A stretch of 6,135 bases of DNA. It comes from Candidatus Sifarchaeum marinoarchaea (GTDB taxonomy: Archaea; Asgardarchaeota; Sifarchaeia; Borrarchaeales; Borrarchaeaceae). Position numbers and translations under genes: made by a program. How positions within the stretch are numbered: the stretch's first letter is position 1; every line of letters begins with the position of its first letter. The stretch spans positions 1 through 6,135 of the forward strand of contig JAECRW010000097.1 in NCBI GenBank assembly GCA_016294985.1, given 5' to 3'. Below, in pieces: positions 1 through 4,831 of the stretch. The notes beneath the pieces are model-generated. The model was not told the DNA's origin. It searched no databases and worked only from the letters and a program-made list of their open reading frames with translations.

Positions 1-1
1 A

Positions 2-490
2 ACAAGGGAAAATGTATGTCATATTATTGACAAATTTGATTTCATTTTAGAAGGATCTGATAATTTTGCAACTAAGTTTTTAATTAATGATGCCTGTGTC
101 TCGTTAGGAAAGCCGTTCACGATTGCAGGAGTATTAAGATTTGAAGGACAAATGATGACAGTTGTCCCAGGCAATTCTAATTGTTATCGCTGCGTTTTTC
201 CAGAGCCACCACCTCTAGGCACAGTTCCATCGTGTCAAGAAGCTGGTGTTTTCGGTGCTGTTACTGGTTTATTTGGGTCACTACAAGCAAGTGAAGCAAT
301 AAAATATTTATTAGGCATCGGTGAACTCTTGACTGGACGTATGCTTATTTTTGACATACTTTCGATGTTCATGACTATTGCGCAAACGGGAAGAAATCGA
401 AATTGTAAGGCCTGCGGAGAGTCGCCGATTGATTTGTTAAATAACTATGATTATGAATCTTATGATGTGTGTGAATTACCTAATAGGTAA
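2..490 (+). CDS. E1-like adenylyltransferase (MoeB/ThiF/HesA family), C-terminal part, 5'-truncated by window edge
   Basis: The frame is open from base 2 and ends in TAA at 488-490, giving 162 visible residues. Family enzymes are about 240-270 residues, so the N-terminal P-loop (GxGxxG) lies outside the window. Counting from the first visible codon, there is a GSDNF motif at 18-22, whose Asp is the expected Mg-ATP ligand, followed by NDAC and GKPF/RFEGQ, which are typical MoeB/ThiF blocks. Paired zinc knuckles are CYRC (61-64) and CKAC (135-138). The PSCQEAGV segment carries Cys78 at the position of the family's catalytic or sulfur-relay cysteine, followed by GSLQASEAIK. Such enzymes adenylate the C-terminal Gly-Gly of a ubiquitin-like sulfur carrier in the cytoplasm. 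The carrier is probably the MoaD-like protein two genes downstream, with the TusA-like protein starting 19 bases after the stop. MoeB, ThiF and Urm1/SAMP-type activators cannot be told apart from this part alone. An in-frame ATG at 152 is internal, because homology runs upstream of it. Confidence 0.93.
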   Translation, partial: TRENVCHIIDKFDFILEGSDNFATKFLINDACVSLGKPFTIAGVLRFEGQMMTVVPGNSNCYRCVFPEPPPLGTVPSCQEAGVFGAVTGLFGSLQASEAIKYLLGIGELLTGRMLIFDILSMFMTIAQTGRNRNCKACGESPIDLLNNYDYESYDVCELPNR

Positions 491-495
491 AACAA

Positions 496-504
496 AAGGG
501 AGGG
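496..504 (+). promoter_or_regulatory. Ribosome binding site of the TusA-like gene
   Basis: The purine run AAAGGGAGG lies 5 bases before the ATG at 510. It fixes that ATG as the start rather than the in-frame ATG at 447, which lies inside the preceding gene and lacks such a site. Confidence 0.75.
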
Positions 505-509
505 CTCAA

Positions 510-776
510 ATGAATCAAGTAACCGTTCGAAAAGTTGTGGACTTGAAAGGTCATCAATGTCCCTTTACTTTTGTTCTAACTAAGGCTCATTTGGAGGAAA
601 TGGCTTCGGGTATATTAGAAGTCATTGTAGATTACCCTCCATCCGCAGAAAATATTCCAAGAAGTGTTATAGCGCAAGATTTAGGGAAAATCATTAGCGT
701 TGAACACATTGAAGGGAATACGTATAAGATAATTATTCAAAAAACAAATGGACTAAAACAAGGAGAAGAAAAATGA
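510..776 (+). CDS. TusA/SirA-like sulfurtransferase (CPFTF variant)
   Basis: This is an 88-residue protein, close to the usual TusA length of about 75-85. The family signature is seen as DLKGHQCPFTFVLTKAHLEEM at residues 11-31, with Cys17 as the expected persulfide-carrying residue followed by Pro18. The second Pro of the classical CPxP is Thr here, a variant I know from TusA-like proteins of archaea and some bacteria. Later blocks are SGILEVIVD and a PRSV segment, again as in the family. By family role it accepts persulfide sulfur and passes it on. Its place between an E1-like enzyme and a Gly-Gly carrier suggests that it feeds or receives sulfur for that carrier. Translation is probably coupled to the next gene, because its stop TGA (774-776) overlaps the next ATG. 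Enzymatic specificity cannot be seen. Confidence 0.88.
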   Translation: MNQVTVRKVVDLKGHQCPFTFVLTKAHLEEMASGILEVIVDYPPSAENIPRSVIAQDLGKIISVEHIEGNTYKIIIQKTNGLKQGEEK

Positions 777-1063
777 TATCGATCCATGTAAAACCATTTG
801 CAATGTTAAGAGACTTTTTAAAAGCAAAGGAGTTTACAGTAGAATTAAATGGAAATCCTATTGTTAAAAATCTGTTAGAGGAATTATTTCGAAGATTTGG
901 TGAAAAACTACGCGAAAAAATTATGGATCCTGTTTCTAATCAAGTTAAACATCATTGGGTAATCCTAGTAAATGGACACAGTATTAAGTTACTCCAAGAG
1001 CTTGATACACCACTTAAAGACGGGGATGAAGTCCTTATTTTTCCACCCGTCGCCGGAGGTTAA
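773..1063 (+). CDS. MoaD/ThiS-family ubiquitin-like sulfur carrier, C-terminal Gly-Gly
   Basis: This 96-residue protein has a beta-grasp carrier pattern: an N-terminal strand VKPFAMLRDFL, a helix LLEELFRRFG, an ILVNG strand-turn, then LKDGDEVLIFPPVAGG. The last two residues (95-96) are the Gly-Gly that E1-like enzymes adenylate and that becomes a thiocarboxylate. DGDEVLIFPPVAGG is closest to MoaD, but archaeal SAMP/Urm1-type modifiers share this ending. The start overlaps the TusA-like stop (ATGA) and is preceded by AAGGAG at 760-765, with 7 bases of spacing. The likely role is sulfur donation to molybdopterin or tungstopterin, or to tRNA or thiamine precursors. No pterin, thiamine or tRNA enzyme in the window decides between these, and protein modification as in archaeal SAMPs is also possible. 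Confidence 0.9.
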   Translation: MISIHVKPFAMLRDFLKAKEFTVELNGNPIVKNLLEELFRRFGEKLREKIMDPVSNQVKHHWVILVNGHSIKLLQELDTPLKDGDEVLIFPPVAGG

Positions 1064-1168
1064 AATAGAAGGGATTTAGTATTGCTGTGATTAAATGAAA
1101 TTCGCGGAAAATAGCTGCAATACATTGACTGGCGATAACTCTTAGTAAACGATTATAGACTCCTGAGC

Positions 1169-1184
1169 AAATCTAAATAGATTT
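1169..1184. promoter_or_regulatory. Perfect 7-2-7 inverted repeat upstream of the DUF169 gene; possible TATA/operator
   Basis: AAATCTA-AA-TAGATTT is a perfect inverted repeat in the 136-base gap before the DUF169 gene. Its TCTAAATAG core is similar to an archaeal box A and is centred about 23 bases before the ATG. If it is used, the transcript would be nearly leaderless, which would fit the weak ribosome binding site. TCTAAAT occurs again at 1195-1201, running into the start codon. It may be an operator, a promoter or chance AT-rich symmetry. Confidence 0.3.
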
Positions 1185-1199
1185 ATTTGGTAGGTCTAA

Positions 1200-1850
1200 A
1201 TGGAACTTAATTGGGAAATAATTTCAAACAAATTAACTGAAACATTTATCTTGAATCATACGGCTGTGGGAGTTAAAATCCTTAATAATAACCCTATTAT
1301 TGAGGATAAAGATATAACAAAACTAGAAACCCCAACACGCTTTTGTCAAATGGTATTAGATGCTGCAGAAGGGGAAAAAATTATAACGTTTGCTAAAGAT
1401 CTTAACTGTCAAAGTCCAGTAATCTGTTTAGGGTTTGAAGAACCAAGATATGCGGATATTGAGCCAAGAATAAAACCAGCTACAACCAAGGCGGTATATA
1501 TTGCAGCCTTAGACAAATTTACAACAGATCCTGATGTTATTTTGTTTATTTTCACGCCCCGGCAGTCAATGGAATTTGCTAGAGCAATACAGCTTCTTAA
1601 AAATGAAGATATAACGGTAGAATTTGGTGCGCGAATGGCTGTCTGCGGCGAAGCCGTTGCCAAACCATATATTGAGAAGAAACCAAATTTAACAATGCTA
1701 TGTTATGGGGCGAGAATACATACGAGTTTTTGTGATGATGAACTTGTTTTTGGAGTACCAACAAGTTGGATAAAAGAGCTCGCAAATTCGCAGGTGCTTA
1801 ATAAGATAATTGAGTCAAGAGAGCTTGAAAAAGAACTTTTTCCCTCCTAA
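1200..1850 (+). CDS. DUF169 family protein
   Basis: This 216-residue soluble protein matches the DUF169 pattern. It has an N-terminal AVGVKIL strand, TRFCQMVLDA (Cys49), a DLNCQSPVICLGF block (Cys70, Cys76), DPDVILFIFTPRQSMEFARAI, then the cysteine-bearing MAVCGEAVAKPY (Cys149), TMLCYGARIHTSF (Cys168) and DELVFGVP segments. The regularly placed cysteines are typical of the family and suggest metal, cluster or redox chemistry, but the biochemical function is not established to my knowledge. No membrane segment or signal peptide is visible. The start at 1200 has only a weak GGTAGGT upstream. The gene is separated from the sulfur-carrier unit by 136 bases with an inverted repeat, so it is probably transcribed on its own. 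A functional link to the cysteine-rich sulfur genes upstream is possible but unproven. Confidence 0.85.
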   Translation: MELNWEIISNKLTETFILNHTAVGVKILNNNPIIEDKDITKLETPTRFCQMVLDAAEGEKIITFAKDLNCQSPVICLGFEEPRYADIEPRIKPATTKAVYIAALDKFTTDPDVILFIFTPRQSMEFARAIQLLKNEDITVEFGARMAVCGEAVAKPYIEKKPNLTMLCYGARIHTSFCDDELVFGVPTSWIKELANSQVLNKIIESRELEKELFPS

Positions 1851-1859
1851 GAAAATTCC

Positions 1860-1864
1860 TTTTT
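1860..1864 (+). terminator. Weak T-run terminator after the DUF169 gene
   Basis: TTTTT begins 10 bases after the stop codon. Archaeal RNA polymerases can stop at short U-runs without a hairpin. The run is short and the region is AT-rich, so support is modest. Confidence 0.3.
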
Positions 1865-1979
1865 AAAAAATGTATCGAAGATATATTAAACTCTCAAAAT
1901 AATTTAGTGGGAATGATAGAGACACAAAGTTAATGTACTTATTATTTCAAAAAATTCAGGGAAGTATTTTTGTAATTTG

Positions 1980-1989
1980 CAACATGTTG
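1980..1989. promoter_or_regulatory. 10-base palindrome CAACATGTTG upstream of the methyltransferase gene
   Basis: A perfect 10-base palindrome lies 33 bases before the ATG at 2023, in the 172-base gap after the DUF169 gene. Its position would suit an operator near the transcription start, but one palindrome of this length can occur by chance. Confidence 0.2.
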
Positions 1990-2022
1990 AACTATCATTA
2001 AGCATTGACCTGAGGTAGGCTA

Positions 2023-2715
2023 ATGAGCAAAGGTATTCAGAAAATATTTTCTAAGGTACCTAACACCTATGAGTTAATCAACCATATTCTGACATTTGGC
2101 TTGGACATTTTATGGCGCAAGAGAGCTGCTAAGCTAGCAGTTACTGAGAATGGCTCACATTGGATAGATATTTGCACCGGAACGGGCGAGATGGCTGCTT
2201 ATCTCCGGCGACTTGCTCAAAAGAAAATTATGATAATCGCAGCAGATTTTAGCTTGCCAATGATTCGAAAAGGAACCCAGAAGCAAGAAGCCGGTCAAAT
2301 TGCCTTTGTCCTCGCTGATGTTAGGGCTCTACCTTTCAATGATAGGACATTCGATCTTGTAACCATTTCATTCGCTACACGAAATATTAATATCAACCGT
2401 GACGCCTTAATTCAATGTCTTAGTGAATTTCACAGGATTCTCAAGCCAGCAGGACGATTTGTAAATTTGGAAACCAGCCAACCATCGTCATTGGTTATGA
2501 GAAGGTTTTTCCACAAGTATGTTGAACTCTTTGTTAAACCGATCGGACAATTCCTGTCAGGATCAAGGGCTGGCTATGCCTACCTTTCACATACAATTCC
2601 GCGTTTTTATACCGCTGATGAATTTGCAGACATAATCTATCAAGCTGGTTTTGAAGAAGTTACCTTTAATCACATGCTACAGGGAATTGCCGCTATTCAT
2701 AAAGCTGTTAAGTGA
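2023..2715 (+). CDS. UbiE/COQ5-type class I SAM-dependent methyltransferase
   Basis: This 230-residue protein has the length and motif order of the UbiE/MenG family. The N-terminus has VPNTYELINHILTFGLD and the WRKRA helix typical of UbiE. SAM motif I is DICTGTGEMA at about 49-58, motif II is AADFSLPMI with Asp75, and the ADVRALPF block at 99-105 is the adenine-contact region. FATRNI at 117-122 corresponds to the FGLRN segment of the family, followed by FHRILKPAGRFVNLETSQP. UbiE enzymes methylate demethylmenaquinone or ubiquinone precursors at the membrane surface. In archaea similar enzymes may act on other isoprenoid quinones or unrelated acceptors, and no quinone genes are present here to decide. 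GAGGT at 2012-2016 with 6 bases of spacing supports the ATG. The TGA stop at 2713-2715 lies directly at the right end of a decayed IS200/IS605-like element. The C-terminal sequence looks family-like, so it is probably not truncated by much. Confidence 0.88.
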   Translation: MSKGIQKIFSKVPNTYELINHILTFGLDILWRKRAAKLAVTENGSHWIDICTGTGEMAAYLRRLAQKKIMIIAADFSLPMIRKGTQKQEAGQIAFVLADVRALPFNDRTFDLVTISFATRNININRDALIQCLSEFHRILKPAGRFVNLETSQPSSLVMRRFFHKYVELFVKPIGQFLSGSRAGYAYLSHTIPRFYTADEFADIIYQAGFEEVTFNHMLQGIAAIHKAVK

Positions 2716-2850
2716 ACTACTCCGCCCTAAAGGACAGAGCTTCGTAAGAAGGTTACTCTCCAAATCCAAATAGCTTTGGTAGTCTTATTCTTACCGGTCT
2801 GTTCACCAGACCACTATTCCTTATCCCTCTTCTGATGAGGAGAGACTCAG
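2713..2850 (-). ncRNA. Candidate omega-RNA (TnpB guide RNA) region, possibly vestigial
   Basis: TnpB guide RNAs are made from the 3' end of tnpB through the right end. Here that stretch holds successive hairpins: 2827-2844, 2796-2812 (GGTCTG-GTGAA-CAGACC on the minus strand, perfect 6 pairs), 2766-2779 (CCAAA-GCTA-TTTGG, 5 pairs), 2740-2751 (CTTC-TTAC-GAAG) and the right-end hairpin 2720-2739. Any guide would begin just beyond the right end, in sequence complementary to the last codons of the methyltransferase gene. Because the protein gene is broken, the RNA may be a relic. Transcription is not shown. Confidence 0.45.
2720..2739 (-). repeat. Right-end hairpin of the IS200/IS605-like element
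   Basis: On the minus strand CTCTGTCC-TTTA-GGGCGGAG folds into 8 continuous pairs, two of them G-T wobbles, with a 4-base loop. The flanking minus-strand sequence ends GTAGTTCAC at the methyltransferase stop codon, which is like right ends of archaeal and bacterial tnpB elements. Confidence 0.65.
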
Positions 2851-3019
2851 GAACTACTTGTTTTAAGATGTTAATGGTACCCCACACTTTATCTGTAAAA
2901 TTCCATTATTTGTATCAATTGAACCTTATCTTCAAGTGCTTTGCAAAAACACGTTTCTTTAGATGATTAAAGTAAGCCTTTGGTTTTGCCAGAATAGTAT
3001 TTTGCCAAAATGGGGATTT
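2753..3019 (-). pseudogene. TnpB C-terminal remnant with in-frame stops
   Basis: Reading the minus strand from 3019 down to the TAA at 2753-2755 gives a TnpB-like tail. It has KKRVFA, then stop-Y-K-stop, then WNFTDKVWGTINILK and a basic end IRLPKLFGFGE. The INILK block after a D-x-V-x-G core resembles the third RuvC motif of TnpB (D..NA..NIL). The two stops, TGA at 2915-2917 and TAA at 2906-2908, are spaced exactly as the cysteines of a CxxC zinc knuckle, which in TnpB directly precedes this motif. The frame is closed upstream by TAA at 3020-3022, and the N-terminal three quarters of a normal TnpB (about 350-400 residues) are missing. The gene is therefore dead. Family assignment rests on motif spacing, the adjacent right-end hairpin and the basic tail, not on a database match. 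Confidence 0.6.
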
Positions 3020-3232
3020 TTATATATTGTTTACAAAGATGCAATTCATGCGCTGCAATTCATTCCACTATTGTATGGGCTTCAGTGCCATCAGGAGTCC
3101 TCATTGGACTGCTTGCGCTAGGAACCTTCATTGGAGTGGCTGTGCCTTTCGACCTACACTACCACACTACACCACATATATCTAGTCAAAAACTTATTTA
3201 AAGATAGGGAGCCCCGTGTGAAAGTAAAACGT
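3020..3232. other. Unassigned interior of the decayed element, no supported gene
   Basis: Between the TnpB remnant and the second hairpin I find no sound gene. A 63-codon plus-strand frame (3010-3201) encodes a partly hydrophobic peptide but has no ribosome binding site. The opposite strand reads KGTATPMKVPSASSPMRTPDG before a stop, which I cannot place. It may be internally deleted transposon sequence or an older insertion. Confidence 0.4.
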
Positions 3233-3245
3233 CCCTCAATTCCTT

Positions 3246-3263
3246 CCCACCCTGAAGGGTAGG
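3246..3263 (-). repeat. Second IS200/IS605-like end hairpin (probable left end)
   Basis: On the minus strand CCTACCCT-TC-AGGGTGGG forms 8 pairs including one wobble. Preceding GAAGCC and following GAAGGAATTGAG complete an end-like sequence similar to the hairpin at 2720-2739 and in the same direction. It lies 20 bases before the GTG start of the next gene. Confidence 0.5.
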
Positions 3264-3272
3264 GGCTTCCTT

Positions 3273-3278
3273 GAGGTG
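3273..3278 (+). promoter_or_regulatory. Ribosome binding site GAGGTG of the deoxyhypusine-synthase-like gene, inside the element end
   Basis: GAGGTG lies 5 bases before the GTG at 3284 and 14 bases before the in-frame ATG at 3293, so it favours GTG as start. It sits in the CTTGAGG that closes the transposon-like end, which suggests that the insertion rebuilt the translation start region. Confidence 0.6.
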
Positions 3279-3283
3279 GAGTT

Positions 3284-4198
3284 GTGAAAAAAATGCATAA
3301 GAAAGTCAATCAAGTTGACGTTAAGCAAGATCAAACTTTGAAGGAATTAATAGATAATCTAGATGAAACGGCGTTTAATGCAAGGAGATTAGCGAGAGCC
3401 TGTAAAATATATGAAAAAATGGTTAAAATAGAGGGATGTGTTAAATTTTTTTCGCTTGCAGGGGCAATGGTTCCCGCAGGAATGCAAAAGATTATTCATG
3501 ATATGCTTGATTTAGGGTTTATTGACGTTCTTATTACAACTGGAGCCAATTTAACTCACGATATAGCAGAAACGTTGGGTTTTCCTCATATTCAAGGAGA
3601 TACTGAACAACGAGATGAAGACCTTTTTAATAAAAAAATCAGCAGAATTTACGATGTTTATATGCCCACTAAGGTTTATGAATCAATGGAGGAGTTCATA
3701 AAGACTCTAAGCTTTGACCCTTCAATATCTGTTAAAGATTTCCTCTGGTTTCTTGGAAACGAATTACCCGATCACCCTCATTCAATCTTGCAAGTTTGTT
3801 CAAAGAAAAAGATACCTATTTATTGCCCGGCTTTTACGGATTGTGGGCTTGCTATGCAACTATCATTTGCCTTCCCAGAGACCAACCTTAATCAATTCCA
3901 AGATTTAAAAGACATGATTAATATGGCATGGGATGCAAAGGTTGCTGGAAGTTGTATAGTTGGCGGAGGAGTTCCCAAGAATTACTTACTACAAGCCATG
4001 CAATTTTCACCAAATAGCTTGAGTTATGCAATTCAAATAACAATGGATAGACCTGAATCGGGTGGATTAAGTGGTGCATCTTTAAGCGAAGCGATAAGCT
4101 GGGGAAAAATCAGCGAAAGCGCGGAATACTCGACAGTGATAGCCGATGCCACGATAGTTCTTCCATTATTGTTGTCTTACCTTAAAACAACTTGTTAG
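3284..4198 (+). CDS. Deoxyhypusine synthase family protein
   Basis: This 304-residue protein has a length typical of archaeal members. Family landmarks are FFSLAGAMVPAGMQKII (55-71), the NAD-binding-type TTGANLTHDI (85-94), IPIYCPAFTDCGL (177-189), GGGVPKNYLLQ (227-237), TMDRPESGGLSGA (253-265) and SEAISWGKI (268-276). Lys275 in SWGK corresponds to the lysine that forms the enzyme-butylamine intermediate in human deoxyhypusine synthase, and IADATIVLPLL closes the fold. The expected reaction is NAD-dependent transfer of the aminobutyl group of spermidine to a lysine of aIF5A in the cytoplasm. The human enzyme has PKHH where this protein has PKNY (Asn233). This PKN form occurs in a divergent class that includes bacterial homospermidine-synthase-like proteins as well as, as far as I recall, archaeal enzymes, so substrate specificity is open. 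GTG is chosen as start because of GAGGTG 5 bases upstream; ATG at 3293 would remove three residues. Confidence 0.88.
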   Translation: MKKMHKKVNQVDVKQDQTLKELIDNLDETAFNARRLARACKIYEKMVKIEGCVKFFSLAGAMVPAGMQKIIHDMLDLGFIDVLITTGANLTHDIAETLGFPHIQGDTEQRDEDLFNKKISRIYDVYMPTKVYESMEEFIKTLSFDPSISVKDFLWFLGNELPDHPHSILQVCSKKKIPIYCPAFTDCGLAMQLSFAFPETNLNQFQDLKDMINMAWDAKVAGSCIVGGGVPKNYLLQAMQFSPNSLSYAIQITMDRPESGGLSGASLSEAISWGKISESAEYSTVIADATIVLPLLLSYLKTTC

Positions 4199-4254
4199 AA
4201 CTAATTTTGCAGTTCTTTAGCCTTTTCGTCGTTACATTATATTAACTATTATTG

Positions 4255-4278
4255 ATAATGTTCTAAACATTATTTTTT
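4255..4278 (+). terminator. Hairpin plus T-run terminator after the deoxyhypusine-synthase-like gene
   Basis: ATAATGTT-CTA-AACATTAT is a perfect 8-pair stem followed by six T residues at 4273-4278. It begins 56 bases after the stop codon. The weaker pair CGTCGT (4227-4232) and ACGACG (4283-4288) brackets it and could extend the structure. Confidence 0.6.
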
Positions 4279-4400
4279 ATTGACGACGTCTAAAATGATG
4301 TGTGCTTTACAAAATCTAGTTATGTTCATTACCATATACTTTTCTCATTTTAACTTCAAGTCCTTTGAAAAGGGAAGGTAATTCTTGGTAAAACAGATAC

Positions 4401-4410
4401 TTTTAAATAG
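4401..4410 (+). promoter_or_regulatory. Archaeal TATA box for the zinc-ribbon gene
   Basis: TTTTAAATAG closely fits the archaeal box A, with an A-rich stretch just upstream at 4389-4394 that could serve as BRE. Initiation about 25 bases downstream, near 4430, would give a leader of roughly 85 bases before the ATG at 4517. The rest of the 318-base gap (4199-4516) shows no gene apart from the terminator at 4255-4278. Confidence 0.5.
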
Positions 4411-4516
4411 TTCGCTTGTACTATAATTTTAGTCCAATATTTCCAGAAGTTTGTTATCGACTATCCACCAAAAGCAAACGCACACTGGGTTTACTAAAAA
4501 AGTGGGGTGGGGAAGT

Positions 4517-4792
4517 ATGGAATTTTGTCCGAAATGTGAAGGAATGCTTCTCCCAAAAAAACAGAAGAAAACAACCGTGTTACATTGCCCTCATTGTGGG
4601 TTCTCATCCAAGCCTAAGAAAAAGAAAGATGAGAGTTATAAAGTAGTATGGAAAATTGAACATACTCCAAGGGATGAAATAATCGTTGTTGAGGGCAAAA
4701 AACGCGGAAAAAAGAATAAGGAAGTATTGAAGGAAGAGATGGAAGATTATTATCGGTCTATGCTTGAATTTTATCCTGAGGAAGGAGATTAG
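4517..4792 (+). CDS. Small RPB9/TFS-like zinc-ribbon protein with charged tail
   Basis: This 91-residue protein opens with a zinc ribbon, CPKC at 4-7 and CPHC at 24-27, in the form MEFCPKCEGMLLP...LHCPHCGF. That form is the N-terminal ribbon of archaeal TFS (RpoM) and RNA polymerase subunit RPB9. TFS proteins are about 105-115 residues and carry a second, C-terminal ribbon with an acidic DE tip that drives transcript cleavage. Here that ribbon is absent and is replaced by a lysine-rich linker (32-38, 61-68) and an acidic end with EEMEDYYRSMLEFYPEEGD. The protein could bind RNA polymerase without stimulating cleavage, or act as another zinc-ribbon adaptor. ATG 4517 is chosen because GGGGTGGGG at 4504-4512 precedes it by 4 bases and the ribbon starts there. 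An in-frame ATG at 4451 would add 22 residues without family resemblance. Confidence 0.82.
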   Translation: MEFCPKCEGMLLPKKQKKTTVLHCPHCGFSSKPKKKKDESYKVVWKIEHTPRDEIIVVEGKKRGKKNKEVLKEEMEDYYRSMLEFYPEEGD

Positions 4793-4796
4793 ACTC

Positions 4797-4802
4797 TTTT
4801 TT
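4797..4802 (+). terminator. T6 terminator after the zinc-ribbon gene
   Basis: Six T residues begin 4 bases after the TAG stop. This suits U-run termination by archaeal RNA polymerase. No hairpin precedes it. Confidence 0.5.
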
Positions 4803-4831
4803 GGCATCTCCATAACTTTTGTAGGCAGTAC

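Larger units (their letters stand above)
2713..3275 (-). mobile_element. Decayed IS200/IS605-like (tnpB) element, boundaries approximate
   Basis: This stretch fills almost the whole gap between two sound genes. On the minus strand it contains a TnpB-like C-terminal remnant, a stop codon about 14 bases before a right-end hairpin (2720-2739), and a second hairpin (3246-3263) near the other edge. The two hairpins share the minus-strand pattern GAAGC-YC...CC-TTY-AGGGYGG and lie in the same orientation, not inverted. That is the end structure expected of IS200/IS605 elements, whose ends are recognised as single-stranded hairpins. In both hairpins the minus strand pairs better than the plus strand, because its wobble pairs become C-A mismatches on the plus strand. 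No tnpA is present. Alternatively the hairpin at 3246 is the right end of a second, lost element. Exact cleavage sites cannot be set. Confidence 0.65.

Noticed and set aside
447..509. Earlier start for the TusA-like gene
   Set aside because: It lies within the E1-like coding sequence in another frame; the strong site at 496-504 and family length support ATG 510.
1409..1785. Minus-strand frames inside the DUF169 gene
   Set aside because: They are antisense to a gene with clear family motifs and have no start signals.
3010..3201. Plus-strand 63-codon frame with hydrophobic stretch
   Set aside because: It has no ribosome binding site and no family resemblance, and lies inside the decayed element partly antisense to it.
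4451..4516. Earlier start for the zinc-ribbon gene
   Set aside because: The 22 added residues have no family resemblance, and a purine-rich site precedes ATG 4517.
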